Origin: Candidatus Polarisedimenticolia bacterium
GTDB lineage: Bacteria; Acidobacteriota; Polarisedimenticolia; Gp22-AA2; AA152
DNA length: 64,000 nucleotides
NCBI GenBank assembly: GCA_036004685.1
Contig: DASYRE010000043.1
Span: forward strand, 44,597 to 108,596
Reading direction: 5' to 3'
Positions 35,831 through 42,528 of this stretch are shown here, in pieces. Positions within the stretch are counted from its first letter, which is position 1; every line of letters starts with the position of its first letter. Position numbers and translations under genes: made by a program. Under the pieces are notes generated by a model that saw only the letters and a list, made by a program, of their open reading frames with translations, was not told the origin of the DNA and did not search any database.

Positions 35831-35848
35831 CCTGGCTCCGGCGCCCGA

Positions 35849-36172
35849 TCAGGCGCCTTGGGGAGCTTCCTTCTGCAGCGACGCTTTGTATCCGGCCTTC
35901 TCGACCGCCTTCACGAGCGCCTCGGGGGTCGTCTTCCCCTTCTCGTAGGTCACCTGTGCCTCGTTCTTCTCCAGGCTCACCTCGGCTTTCGTCACTCCCG
36001 GGACCTTCTCCAGCGCGGCCTTCACGCCGTTGGCGCATCCCGAGCAGGTCATTCCCCGGACGCTGATCTTCACGTCCAGGTTCGCCTTCGCCTCTTCACC
36101 CGCATAAACCCCCGCGGCGAGCAGGCCAAAGGCCAGTACCGTGAATCCGATCAGGGCGTTGCGCTTGGTCAT
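35849..36172 (-). CDS. Exported heavy-metal-associated (HMA/MerP-like) domain protein
   Basis: The ATG at 36172 is preferred: GGGAGG lies seven bases upstream, whereas the ATG at 36178 directly abuts it. The product of 107 residues has a signal peptide (ending VYAGEE) and one HMA domain with the metal-binding GMTCSGC, AALEKVPGVTKAEV and AVEKAGYKA. It should bind Cu(I), Hg(II) or Zn(II) in the periplasm through the CxxC pair. No P-type ATPase or mer gene is close by. It shares a strand and an 18-bp gap with the Fe-S nuclease gene; a functional link between the two is not obvious. Confidence 0.88.
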   Translation of the reverse strand: MTKRNALIGFTVLAFGLLAAGVYAGEEAKANLDVKISVRGMTCSGCANGVKAALEKVPGVTKAEVSLEKNEAQVTYEKGKTTPEALVKAVEKAGYKASLQKEAPQGA

Positions 36173-36281
36173 CGACATCCTCCCAAGGAAAAAGTGCGCT
36201 TACTCATGATACCAAAGGAACCGCCCCGGCGCTCACTCGAAGATCCCGAAAAAGGATGTCGGGTCTTGGTCTCGAAGAGGA

Positions 36282-37196
36282 TCATTTGATCCGGTTGTAG
36301 GTCAGATCGTACTCGGTGGTCCAGGTCTTTCCGCCGTCGGTCGACTGCTCCGAGAACTGGCGGACCTTATCAGGCCCGAGATTGAAGAAGCTCAGGCGCC
36401 GCTTCAGCGTCGTGCCGTCCGCCTGCTTCTTCTCGGCGCGGAATCGCAGGACCCCGTCCTTGTATTCGCCGTCCGTGAACTCGATGGCGTCCCCCTGGTT
36501 GTCGATCCAGGTCTGCTGCCATCTTCCCTTGATCTTGTCGTAGAGGTTGAGGCTTTTCCCCGTCCCGCCCCGGGCGTCCGTCCAGTTCTCGATCAGGGCG
36601 CAGCCTCCGAGGACGAGGTCGATGGTGTTGGTCCCAGCCTGATCGCCGGCGGGAGTCCTGACGTCCCACTTCCCCACCCAGAAATCGAACTGCCGCGCCT
36701 CCGGAAGGTGGGCGCACGGCTCCTCGTTGACCTTCACCTTCTCCAGGATCGACTGGAAGCGGGCCTCGTCCTTCAGCGACTTGAGATCGTCGTCCGATTC
36801 CATCTTCTCCGCCTGGGCGAATCCGGCCTGCGCCGCCTTGTCCAGCCATTCCAGCGCGTCGGCGCGGCGCCCCGACAGCGCGAGCGCGGTCGCCAGGTTG
36901 TACATCACGAACGGATTGTGGCCGATCGCCTCCGCTTTCCGATAGGCCTCGATGGCCTGGGGAAGCTGGCCCAGGTGGTGCCGGCAGGCACCCAGGCGGG
37001 ACCAGGCGCGCCCATTGCCCGGCTCGCGCTTCGCCAGGTCTTCATAGACCCGGGCGGCGCCGGCCCAATCCTCCTTCTGGTACAGCGCGTCGGCTTGCTG
37101 CACCGAGCTGGCCGGAGCGGCCTGCTCGGCAAAGGCGCAAGGAGTACCGGCAAACAGGAGACAGATCAGGACGGGAATGACTGTTTTCTTCGTCAC
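36282..37196 (-). CDS. Exported TPR protein with C-terminal lipocalin-like domain
   Basis: The GTG at 37196 is chosen because GGAGG lies eight bases upstream and a clear signal peptide follows (VIPVLICLLFAGTPCAFAEQ). The open frame upstream to 37367 has no such features. In the 304-residue product, about residues 28-135 form three tetratricopeptide repeats (ADALYQKEDWAGAARVYEDL, GRAWSRLGACRHHLGQLPQA). A beta-rich domain of about 135 residues opens with RQFDFWVGKWDVRTP, which resembles DUF1579/lipocalin-like folds. TPRs bind partner peptides; the second domain may bind a small ligand. This fusion occurs in several Gram-negative genomes but has no assigned role. It is a single-gene unit, divergent from the sigma-factor gene. 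Confidence 0.78.
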   Translation of the reverse strand: MTKKTVIPVLICLLFAGTPCAFAEQAAPASSVQQADALYQKEDWAGAARVYEDLAKREPGNGRAWSRLGACRHHLGQLPQAIEAYRKAEAIGHNPFVMYNLATALALSGRRADALEWLDKAAQAGFAQAEKMESDDDLKSLKDEARFQSILEKVKVNEEPCAHLPEARQFDFWVGKWDVRTPAGDQAGTNTIDLVLGGCALIENWTDARGGTGKSLNLYDKIKGRWQQTWIDNQGDAIEFTDGEYKDGVLRFRAEKKQADGTTLKRRLSFFNLGPDKVRQFSEQSTDGGKTWTTEYDLTYNRIK

Positions 37197-37750
37197 GGAT
37201 GGCCTCCGGGTCTGGGGCGAACCCCTGGGATGCGAGGGATCCGGGAAAGGGGGCGATGCCTCCACAAATGCCGGCAGCGTATCATCGGATTCCCCACAAG
37301 CGATCCGCCATTCGCCGCCAGGCGCGGGGAATTCCCCGCGATCCTTCACTGGCCCGAACCGCCACATCCGAAGCGAACCCCGGCCACGACCCGGGGGATC
37401 GACGGTGCGATTCGAAATCCTGCGCCCGCGGAACAGCCGAGTCGTCTTACGGAAGCGGCCGGTCCGTCACGGCCGGGTTTCGGCGTCACTCTCGACGAGC
37501 CATCGTGCTGCCGCGTTGGACCGAGATTCCAGGAGCCCGCGTGCTTCGCCTTGAGAGGTCAGCGGATCGGTGGAATTCCCCTGGCTTTCTGACACACTAG
37601 AGCTTACGGACAAGCCTTCTTCGTCCAACCGCACTGAAATTGCGGCCTTGCTTGTCATATGAACGCCTGCTTCGGGCCACCCATGGTGCAGGCGTCGATT
37701 CGCCGGCCGGCGCTCGTCACCCGGCACCGGTGTACGTTTCGAGAAGGAGC
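37197..37750. other. Intergenic region upstream of the ECF sigma gene
   Basis: About 550 bases lie between divergent genes. The sequence TGTCATATGA occurs at 37653-37662 and again at 37827-37836, inside the predicted sigma coding region, 174 bases apart. The surrounding bases are also similar (a run ending CCACCCATG versus CCACTCATG). It may be an operator pair or a duplicated N-terminal codon block. No other gene, tRNA or hairpin of note is seen. Confidence 0.35.
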
Positions 37751-38419
37751 ATGCCCGCTTTGCCACGCCACCGGACTCCGGCCGTTCCCGTGCAGCCGGC
37801 AAATCCGCTCCCAGGCGGGGATCGCCTGTCATATGAGGGCGCTCCCGAAGCCACTCATGCCACGAGGGAGACGGAAATCACGGACGGGCCGCTCGACACG
37901 GCCGTCACGGAAGAGGCGCTCTCGGTACTCCACCCGGCCGCCTTCGGCTGGGCGCTGGCCTGCTGCAATCGGGATCGGACGCTGGCCGAAGAGGTTTCCC
38001 AGATGGCGTATCTCAAGATTCTCGCAGGGGAGGCCCGGTTCGACGGGCGATCCTCCTTCAAGACCTGGCTCTTTGGCGTCATTCGGCGCACCGCCGCCGG
38101 CGAGCGGCGCAAAGCCTGGCTCAGTCTGTCGCGGCTTACCCGGTTCGCGCGCGGGCGTCCCGTTCCGGGTCCGGCCGCGAGCCCTGAAGCCGAGACCATG
38201 AGGGCTCGGGAGGCAAGCCGGCTCGTAAGCGCTCTGACGGCGCTTTCCCGCCGCCAGCAGGAAATCCTGCATCTCGTCTTCTATCAGAGCCTGACGTTGG
38301 CGGAGGCGGCCGCTATTATGGGCGTCTCGATCGGCACGGCCCGGATCCACTACGATCGCGGCAAGCAACGCCTCCGGGCGATGCTGTCGTCCGATTCGGC
38401 GCCGGGAGATTCCCGATGA
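37751..38419 (+). CDS. ECF-type RNA polymerase sigma factor
   Basis: The 222-residue product has sigma-70 region 2 (about residues 60-125: AACCNRDRTLAEEV-like core helix, MAYLKILAGEARFDGRSSFKTWLFGVIRRTA) and region 4 (about 155-210: ALTALSRRQQEILHLVFYQSLTLAEAAAIMGVSIGTARIHYDRGKQRLRAML). It directs RNA polymerase to a stress regulon. The start is uncertain: the ATG at 37751 has AAGGAG one base upstream, while the frame is open back to a TTG at 37640 through a segment with a duplicated LSYE...ATH motif. It overlaps by 4 bp (ATGA) a gene for a small one-helix membrane protein, the usual anti-sigma position, and a Spy/CpxP-like sensor follows, as in metal-responsive CnrYXH-type systems. Confidence 0.82.
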   Translation: MPALPRHRTPAVPVQPANPLPGGDRLSYEGAPEATHATRETEITDGPLDTAVTEEALSVLHPAAFGWALACCNRDRTLAEEVSQMAYLKILAGEARFDGRSSFKTWLFGVIRRTAAGERRKAWLSLSRLTRFARGRPVPGPAASPEAETMRAREASRLVSALTALSRRQQEILHLVFYQSLTLAEAAAIMGVSIGTARIHYDRGKQRLRAMLSSDSAPGDSR

Positions 38420-38823
38420 CCAAGCGCCTCGAGGATCCGGATCGGGAGCTGCGCGAGCGCTTCGAAGCCCTTCGCGCGTCCGACGCGGCCGAGGTCGGCC
38501 CGTTCGAGAGCCTCCGGCGCGGCGCCCTCCGGCGGCTGAAACGCCGAGGCCGGATCGGGATCAGCCCGCGCCGCGCCTTCCTCGCTGCGGCGAGCGCCAC
38601 GGCGATGCTGTTGGTTGTCGCGCTTGTGGTCCGTTCTCGCTCGCAGCGCCCTTCCATCGAAGAGGCGATCGCCCAGGCGCGAGAGCTGCAAAGCTGGACC
38701 GCTCCGACCGATTCCCTGATGACGGCCGCCGATCTTGCGGCCAGGGGAGCTTCCGGGTCGGCCTCCGAATCCGGAAGCGCGGTGGATTCTCAGGCCGACG
38801 CCTCGTCTTCGGATTCGCGATGA
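38416..38823 (+). CDS. Putative anti-sigma factor, single-pass membrane protein
   Basis: The 135-residue protein has a charged cytoplasmic N-terminus (about 1-50, RLEDPDRELRERFEALR), one membrane helix (about 55-73: AFLAAASATAMLLVVALVV) and a Ser/Ala-rich external tail. It starts within the sigma gene stop (ATGA), so the two are made together. Size, topology and position fit a membrane anti-sigma factor that sequesters the ECF sigma on the cytoplasmic side. No zinc-binding anti-sigma motif (HxxxCxxC) is present, so the assignment rests on context. A Spy/CpxP-like periplasmic protein gene follows by 28 bp and may be its sensor partner. Confidence 0.65.
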   Translation: MTKRLEDPDRELRERFEALRASDAAEVGPFESLRRGALRRLKRRGRIGISPRRAFLAAASATAMLLVVALVVRSRSQRPSIEEAIAQARELQSWTAPTDSLMTAADLAARGASGSASESGSAVDSQADASSSDSR

Positions 38824-38851
38824 AACCCCCGATTCAGACAAGGAGGAACCG

Positions 38852-39355
38852 ATGAAACGACTGTTTGCAATAGCGCTGATCCTGGCGGCCGTCACCGGGG
38901 CCGCCGGCGCCGCCGGGCCGGGCCTGCGAGGTCCTCATCATGGTCCGGACGGACCGGGACACCTTTGGGGAGGCGGCTTCGGCGCGTCCCTCTTCCCGCC
39001 CGATTTCGTCCTCGCCAATCAATCCAAGATTGGACTGACCGACGAGCAGATTCTTGCCATCACCAAGGAAATCGGAGTCACCCACGACAAGATGGGGCCT
39101 GTGCACGAGGACCTCAAGAACCTGTCGGACCAACTGCGCACGCTCCTCGACGCCCCGCAGGTCGACGAGAAGGCGGCACTGGCGCTCGCCTCGCAGCTGA
39201 TGGATCTCGAGAAGCAGGCCAAGACGGCCCACATCCGGCTGATGATTCGCGTCAAGAACGAGCTCACCGCTGAGCAGCAGGACAAACTCCGCGATCTTCG
39301 GCCGCAGCATCCTCCGAGGCCCGACGATTCTCCCGGGTCTGGATCCTCCTTCTGA
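38852..39355 (+). CDS. Periplasmic Spy/CpxP-like (CnrX-type) stress sensor or chaperone
   Basis: The 167-residue protein has a signal peptide (MKRLFAIALILAAVTGAAG), a His/Gly-rich patch (GPHHGPDGPGH, about 29-39) that could bind metal, and a helical domain with two LTxxQ motifs (LTDEQILAI and LTAEQQDKL). The LTxxQ family includes Spy, CpxP, ZraP and the metal sensor CnrX, which act in the periplasm as chaperones or signal receivers. AGGAGG precedes the ATG. As third gene after the ECF sigma and its presumed anti-sigma factor, it is well placed to report envelope stress or metal load. A strong hairpin at 39373 ends the unit. Confidence 0.82.
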   Translation: MKRLFAIALILAAVTGAAGAAGPGLRGPHHGPDGPGHLWGGGFGASLFPPDFVLANQSKIGLTDEQILAITKEIGVTHDKMGPVHEDLKNLSDQLRTLLDAPQVDEKAALALASQLMDLEKQAKTAHIRLMIRVKNELTAEQQDKLRDLRPQHPPRPDDSPGSGSSF

Positions 39356-39372
39356 TGCCTCTTGCTTCCGAA

Positions 39373-39410
39373 CGAGAACGGAGCCCGGTGCCTTCCGGGC
39401 CCCGTTCTCG
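39373..39410 (+). terminator. Terminator-like hairpin after the sigma/anti-sigma/Spy operon
   Basis: CGAGAACGG pairs with CCGTTCTCG, and GCCCGG with CCGGGC inside it, around a 6-base loop (TGCCTT) with a single A/C mismatch. It lies 18 bases after the stop. No T-tract follows, as with other hairpins in this window. Confidence 0.7.
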
Positions 39411-39532
39411 CCTTCGTCGAAGGCGCCGACTGGGGGGGAAACGGCGGGCAGGCTCCGCGCCCTGCCTGGAGCCTGCCCGGAGGAACCGTCACGCCGCCCG
39501 CTGGAGCGTCGGCGCGACGGAGAGGGGTCCCT

Positions 39533-40168
39533 TCAGCGAACCTGGATGTTCCCTCCCCCGATGCGATGAGGTCCGAAATTCGGATTGGGAACGCGGTCGC
39601 TGTTGCAGAAGCGGATGTTCGTCGCCTCGTCGCCGAAGGCTGGCAGGGAGCTCGAGTCGGTCCAGCCCATTGATCCCTCGCCATTGTCCATCGACTGGAA
39701 CCAGATGAAGGTCCCGACCGGGAAGGTGGGATCGGTGGAGAAATCGACACGGCCGCCCCACTTCGCGCGGTTCTGCGTCAGAGCGGGAACCTCCGACGTT
39801 CGCGGCAGGACCGGGGTGTCGTAGATCCCCATGCAGGTCACCGGGCCAGCGAACTTGAAGACGGTGCCATCGGCCGCCTGCTCGTAGTTGTACCATCCCG
39901 TCACGGTGCCGTCCGCGTCCCGCTTGGCGTTGAACGTCAGGCGGTTCTCGATGTCGGTCGTGGTGCCGAAAATCCCACCGTTGAAATCCTTCGGGATGAT
40001 GAACCAGTACCCTCCGGTCGCAATCGCCACCGGCTTGTTGCCCGTCGCCGAGCCCTCCGCCTGCGTCGTTTCAGCCGGATCGGAGACTGTGCGGGCTCCC
40101 GCCGGAAGCGCCGTGAACACCACGACGAGCGTGAAGAGCAGGATCTGGGGCCAGAATCTGTTGCGCAT
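39533..40168 (-). CDS. Secreted protein of unknown function
   Basis: I do not recognise this 211-residue protein. It has a signal peptide (MRNRFWPQILLFTLVVVFTALPAGA) and a mature part of about 185 residues rich in aromatic residues and glycine, probably all beta (GGYWFIIPKDFNGGIFGTTT, VTGWYNYEQAADGTVF, WFQSMDNGEGSMGWTDSS). Two cysteines (in VTCMGIYD and IRFCNSD) might pair. GGAGGAGGAATCG precedes the ATG, and a sigma-70-like promoter with a CAATCGATTG palindrome lies upstream (40223-40258). The gene stands alone, convergent with the Spy-like gene and divergent from the LytS-type kinase gene. The layout suggests a small secreted binding protein; no enzyme motif is seen. Confidence 0.65.
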   Translation of the reverse strand: MRNRFWPQILLFTLVVVFTALPAGARTVSDPAETTQAEGSATGNKPVAIATGGYWFIIPKDFNGGIFGTTTDIENRLTFNAKRDADGTVTGWYNYEQAADGTVFKFAGPVTCMGIYDTPVLPRTSEVPALTQNRAKWGGRVDFSTDPTFPVGTFIWFQSMDNGEGSMGWTDSSSLPAFGDEATNIRFCNSDRVPNPNFGPHRIGGGNIQVR

Positions 40169-40222
40169 CGATTCCTCCTCCGTCTGAGTTTGATGCGATA
40201 CGGGTTTCTTCTCTGGGGGCCT

Positions 40223-40258
40223 CTAATACGGGGCGTGAGGAGAGGAGGCAATCGATTG
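40223..40258 (-). promoter_or_regulatory. Promoter of the secreted orphan gene, with adjacent palindrome
   Basis: On the minus strand TTGCCT (40251-40246) and TATTAG (40228-40223) are 17 bases apart. The perfect palindrome CAATCGATTG (40249-40258) overlaps the -35 and could be an operator. The leader to the ATG at 40168 would be about 47 bases and holds the GGAGGAGG site. The rest of the divergent gap to 40490 shows nothing else. Confidence 0.55.
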
Positions 40259-40490
40259 CTGAGGAGACTACGGTTCTTCCGCACGAGGGTACGTTTCGCC
40301 GGGACGAGAATGGAGAGAAAGGCGCTTCACTCGGCCTGTCCGGGCCCCTTCCGGACCGGTTCGACGCTCCGGAGCGGGGAGGCGCCACGCCCTGCCGGCC
40401 GAGGGTCAGAGCCGGAGCGTTCGCATTGCTCGCGGGCCCAGCGTACCGCGGCGCGTGACGAGCCCAGCGGCCCGGACCACCCGGAGGCGG

Positions 40491-40496
40491 TACAAT
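40491..40496 (+). promoter_or_regulatory. TACAAT -10 box seven bases before the LytS-type kinase gene
   Basis: TACAAT is followed by seven bases and the ATG at 40504; no ribosome site lies between. The message is likely leaderless, as proposed for the genes at 1922 and 17064. Confidence 0.45.
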
Positions 40497-40503
40497 CGAG
40501 CCG

Positions 40504-41649
40504 ATGCACATCTTGGAAAAGAGCGCCGCTCCCCTGCCCGCGGACGTACCGCGTCCAGCCCGGCTCGTTCTCACGGTGCTGGGAGTGTGGCTCTTCCTCG
40601 GCCTCTTCATGGGGGTGCAGTTCTACCTGAACGCCACCGCCGCCGGAAAGCCGGCCTCGCTCGGAATGGCGATCTGGATGTCGGTCCAGAAGTACCTCAT
40701 CTATGCCGGTCTCACGCTTCCCGTGCTCTGGCTCTGCCGGCGCTACCCGCCGACGTCGAAGCGGTGGGTGCTCCCCCTGTCGGTGCATCTTCTCGGAGTG
40801 ACCGTCTTCGTGGCGCTGTACGTGGCGCTTCGGTTGCTGTTCCGGACGGTGGTCGACCGCAACACGCTCCAGCCGCTGCCGGCCTCGTGGGAGACGGCGC
40901 AGTCACTGGTTCGCTCGAATCTCTTCGAGCTGTTCACCATGTACGCGACGATCGCCATCGCCGCCCTGGCCCTCCAGTACTACCGGCAAGGCCGGCAGCG
41001 CGATCTCCGTGAAGCCGAGCTGAAGCAGAAGATGGCGGAATACGAGCTGCAGGTCCTGAAGCTCCAGCTTCACCCGCACTTCCTGTTCAACGCCATGAAC
41101 GGCATCTCCACCCTGATGAGCCGGGACGTGAAGACGGCCCAGGTGATGCTCGTCCGGCTCAGCGAGCTGCTGCGGATGGCCCTGTCCCATTCCACCGCGA
41201 ACGAAGTTTCCCTGCGCGACGAGATCGAGTTCGTGAAGGCCTACCTCGAGATCGAGCGGATGCGCTTCGGGGACCGCCTGCGCGTGGAGATGAAGATCGA
41301 TCAGGCGAGTCTCGACGCCCGCGTGCCGAACATGATGATCCAGCCGCTCGTCGAGAACGGCATCCATTACGGCATCGCCCGGATCCGATCGGGCGGCAGC
41401 CTCGAGCTGGCCACGAGGCGCGCCGATGGGCGGCTGAGGATCGTGATCGTCAACGACGGGCCGCTCGGGAGTCTCGAAAAGACGCACAGGTCGGGCGTCG
41501 GGCTGGGGAACGCGCGCTCGCGCCTGGTGCAGCTCTACGGCTCCGCCTACGAGCTCCGGCTCCTGGACCGCCCCCAAGGCGGCGCCGAGCTGCACCTCGA
41601 CATCCCCTTCCGGGGCCCGGAGGGCGGCGCGGCCGGGGAGAAATCGTGA
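40504..41649 (+). CDS. LytS/YehU-type sensor histidine kinase
   Basis: The 381-residue protein has four predicted membrane helices in the first 165 residues (VLTVLGVWLFLGLFMGV, YLIYAGLTLPVLWLC, LSVHLLGVTVFVALYVAL, LFTMYATIAIAALAL) and a short coiled coil. The His_kinase core (PF06580 type) is clear: LQLHPHFLFNAMNGIS with the phosphorylated histidine region at about 190, and a HATPase-type domain with NMMIQPLVENGIHYG (N-box) and GVGLGNARSRL (G-box). No separate sensor domain is present, so the signal is likely sensed in or at the membrane. Its stop overlaps the LytTR regulator start (GTGA), a standard cognate pair. Confidence 0.9.
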   Translation: MHILEKSAAPLPADVPRPARLVLTVLGVWLFLGLFMGVQFYLNATAAGKPASLGMAIWMSVQKYLIYAGLTLPVLWLCRRYPPTSKRWVLPLSVHLLGVTVFVALYVALRLLFRTVVDRNTLQPLPASWETAQSLVRSNLFELFTMYATIAIAALALQYYRQGRQRDLREAELKQKMAEYELQVLKLQLHPHFLFNAMNGISTLMSRDVKTAQVMLVRLSELLRMALSHSTANEVSLRDEIEFVKAYLEIERMRFGDRLRVEMKIDQASLDARVPNMMIQPLVENGIHYGIARIRSGGSLELATRRADGRLRIVIVNDGPLGSLEKTHRSGVGLGNARSRLVQLYGSAYELRLLDRPQGGAELHLDIPFRGPEGGAAGEKS

Positions 41650-42452
41650 GCGGAAGAATTCGATTCCTGATCGTCGACGACGAGCCGCTGGCCCGGGAGG
41701 CAATTCGGTCTCTCGCCGCGGCCGATCCCGAGCTGGAGATCGCCGGAGAGGCCGGCGACGGGAACGCGGCGATTCAGGCGATCGAGGCGCTGCGGCCCGA
41801 CCTCCTGTTCCTGGACGTGCAGATGCCGGAGGTCGACGGCTTCGAGGTCCTCGAAGAGCTGTCCGCCCGGGGCGGCAAGCTGCCCGTCACGGTCTTCGTG
41901 ACGGCGCACGATCAGCACGCGCTGCGCGCCTTCGAGGCCCATGCTTTCGACTACCTGCTGAAGCCGATTCACGAGGCGCGCTTCCGCGAGTCGGTTTCCG
42001 CCGCCAAGGCGCGGATCGCGGCGGACAGCGGCCGCGACGCGGCCGAGCGCCTGGGCCGCCTGCTGGCCGAGAACGCCATGACCTCCCGCCGGCCGCGTCG
42101 CCTTTCGGTGAAAGGCAACGGACGCATCTCGCTGGTCTCCGTGGACGAGATCGAATGGATCGAGTCGGAAGGGAATTACGTGAGGCTGCACCTCTCCGGG
42201 CAATCGCATCTCCTGCGGGAGACGATGAACGGCATCGAGTCCCGGCTCGACCCGGAGCATTTCATGCGCATCCATCGCTCCGCCATCGTCAACGTGAACT
42301 TCATCCAGGAGCTCCGCCCGTGGTTCACCGGCGAGTACATCGTCCGGATGCGGAGCGGCAAGGAGCTGACGCTGACGCGCAGCCATCGGGACGCGCTCCG
42401 CCGGCTGATCGGCGACGATCGCGCCCTCCCGCCCCAAGACTCCCACTCCTGA
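41646..42452 (+). CDS. LytTR-family response regulator
   Basis: The GTG start overlaps the kinase stop. The 268-residue protein has a receiver domain (about 5-120: FLIVDDEPLAREAI, phospho-acceptor D57 in LFLDVQMPEVDG, conserved Thr and Lys in VTAHD and DYLLKPI) and a C-terminal LytTR DNA-binding domain (about 150-255: GRISLVSVDEIEWIESEGNYVRLHL, FMRIHRSAIVNVNFI). LytTR regulators bind direct repeats upstream of target genes. Phosphorylation by the adjacent LytS-type kinase is expected. No target is evident, although the lipoprotein YyaL gene lies 76 bp downstream. Confidence 0.92.
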   Translation: MSGRIRFLIVDDEPLAREAIRSLAAADPELEIAGEAGDGNAAIQAIEALRPDLLFLDVQMPEVDGFEVLEELSARGGKLPVTVFVTAHDQHALRAFEAHAFDYLLKPIHEARFRESVSAAKARIAADSGRDAAERLGRLLAENAMTSRRPRRLSVKGNGRISLVSVDEIEWIESEGNYVRLHLSGQSHLLRETMNGIESRLDPEHFMRIHRSAIVNVNFIQELRPWFTGEYIVRMRSGKELTLTRSHRDALRRLIGDDRALPPQDSHS

Positions 42453-42528
42453 GCGCCTGCCTCGAGCTTCCCGGCCGTCCCGCGGGCTTCAAAGAGGGTA
42501 GACTGCCTCTTCGACTCCTGGAGGGTTC

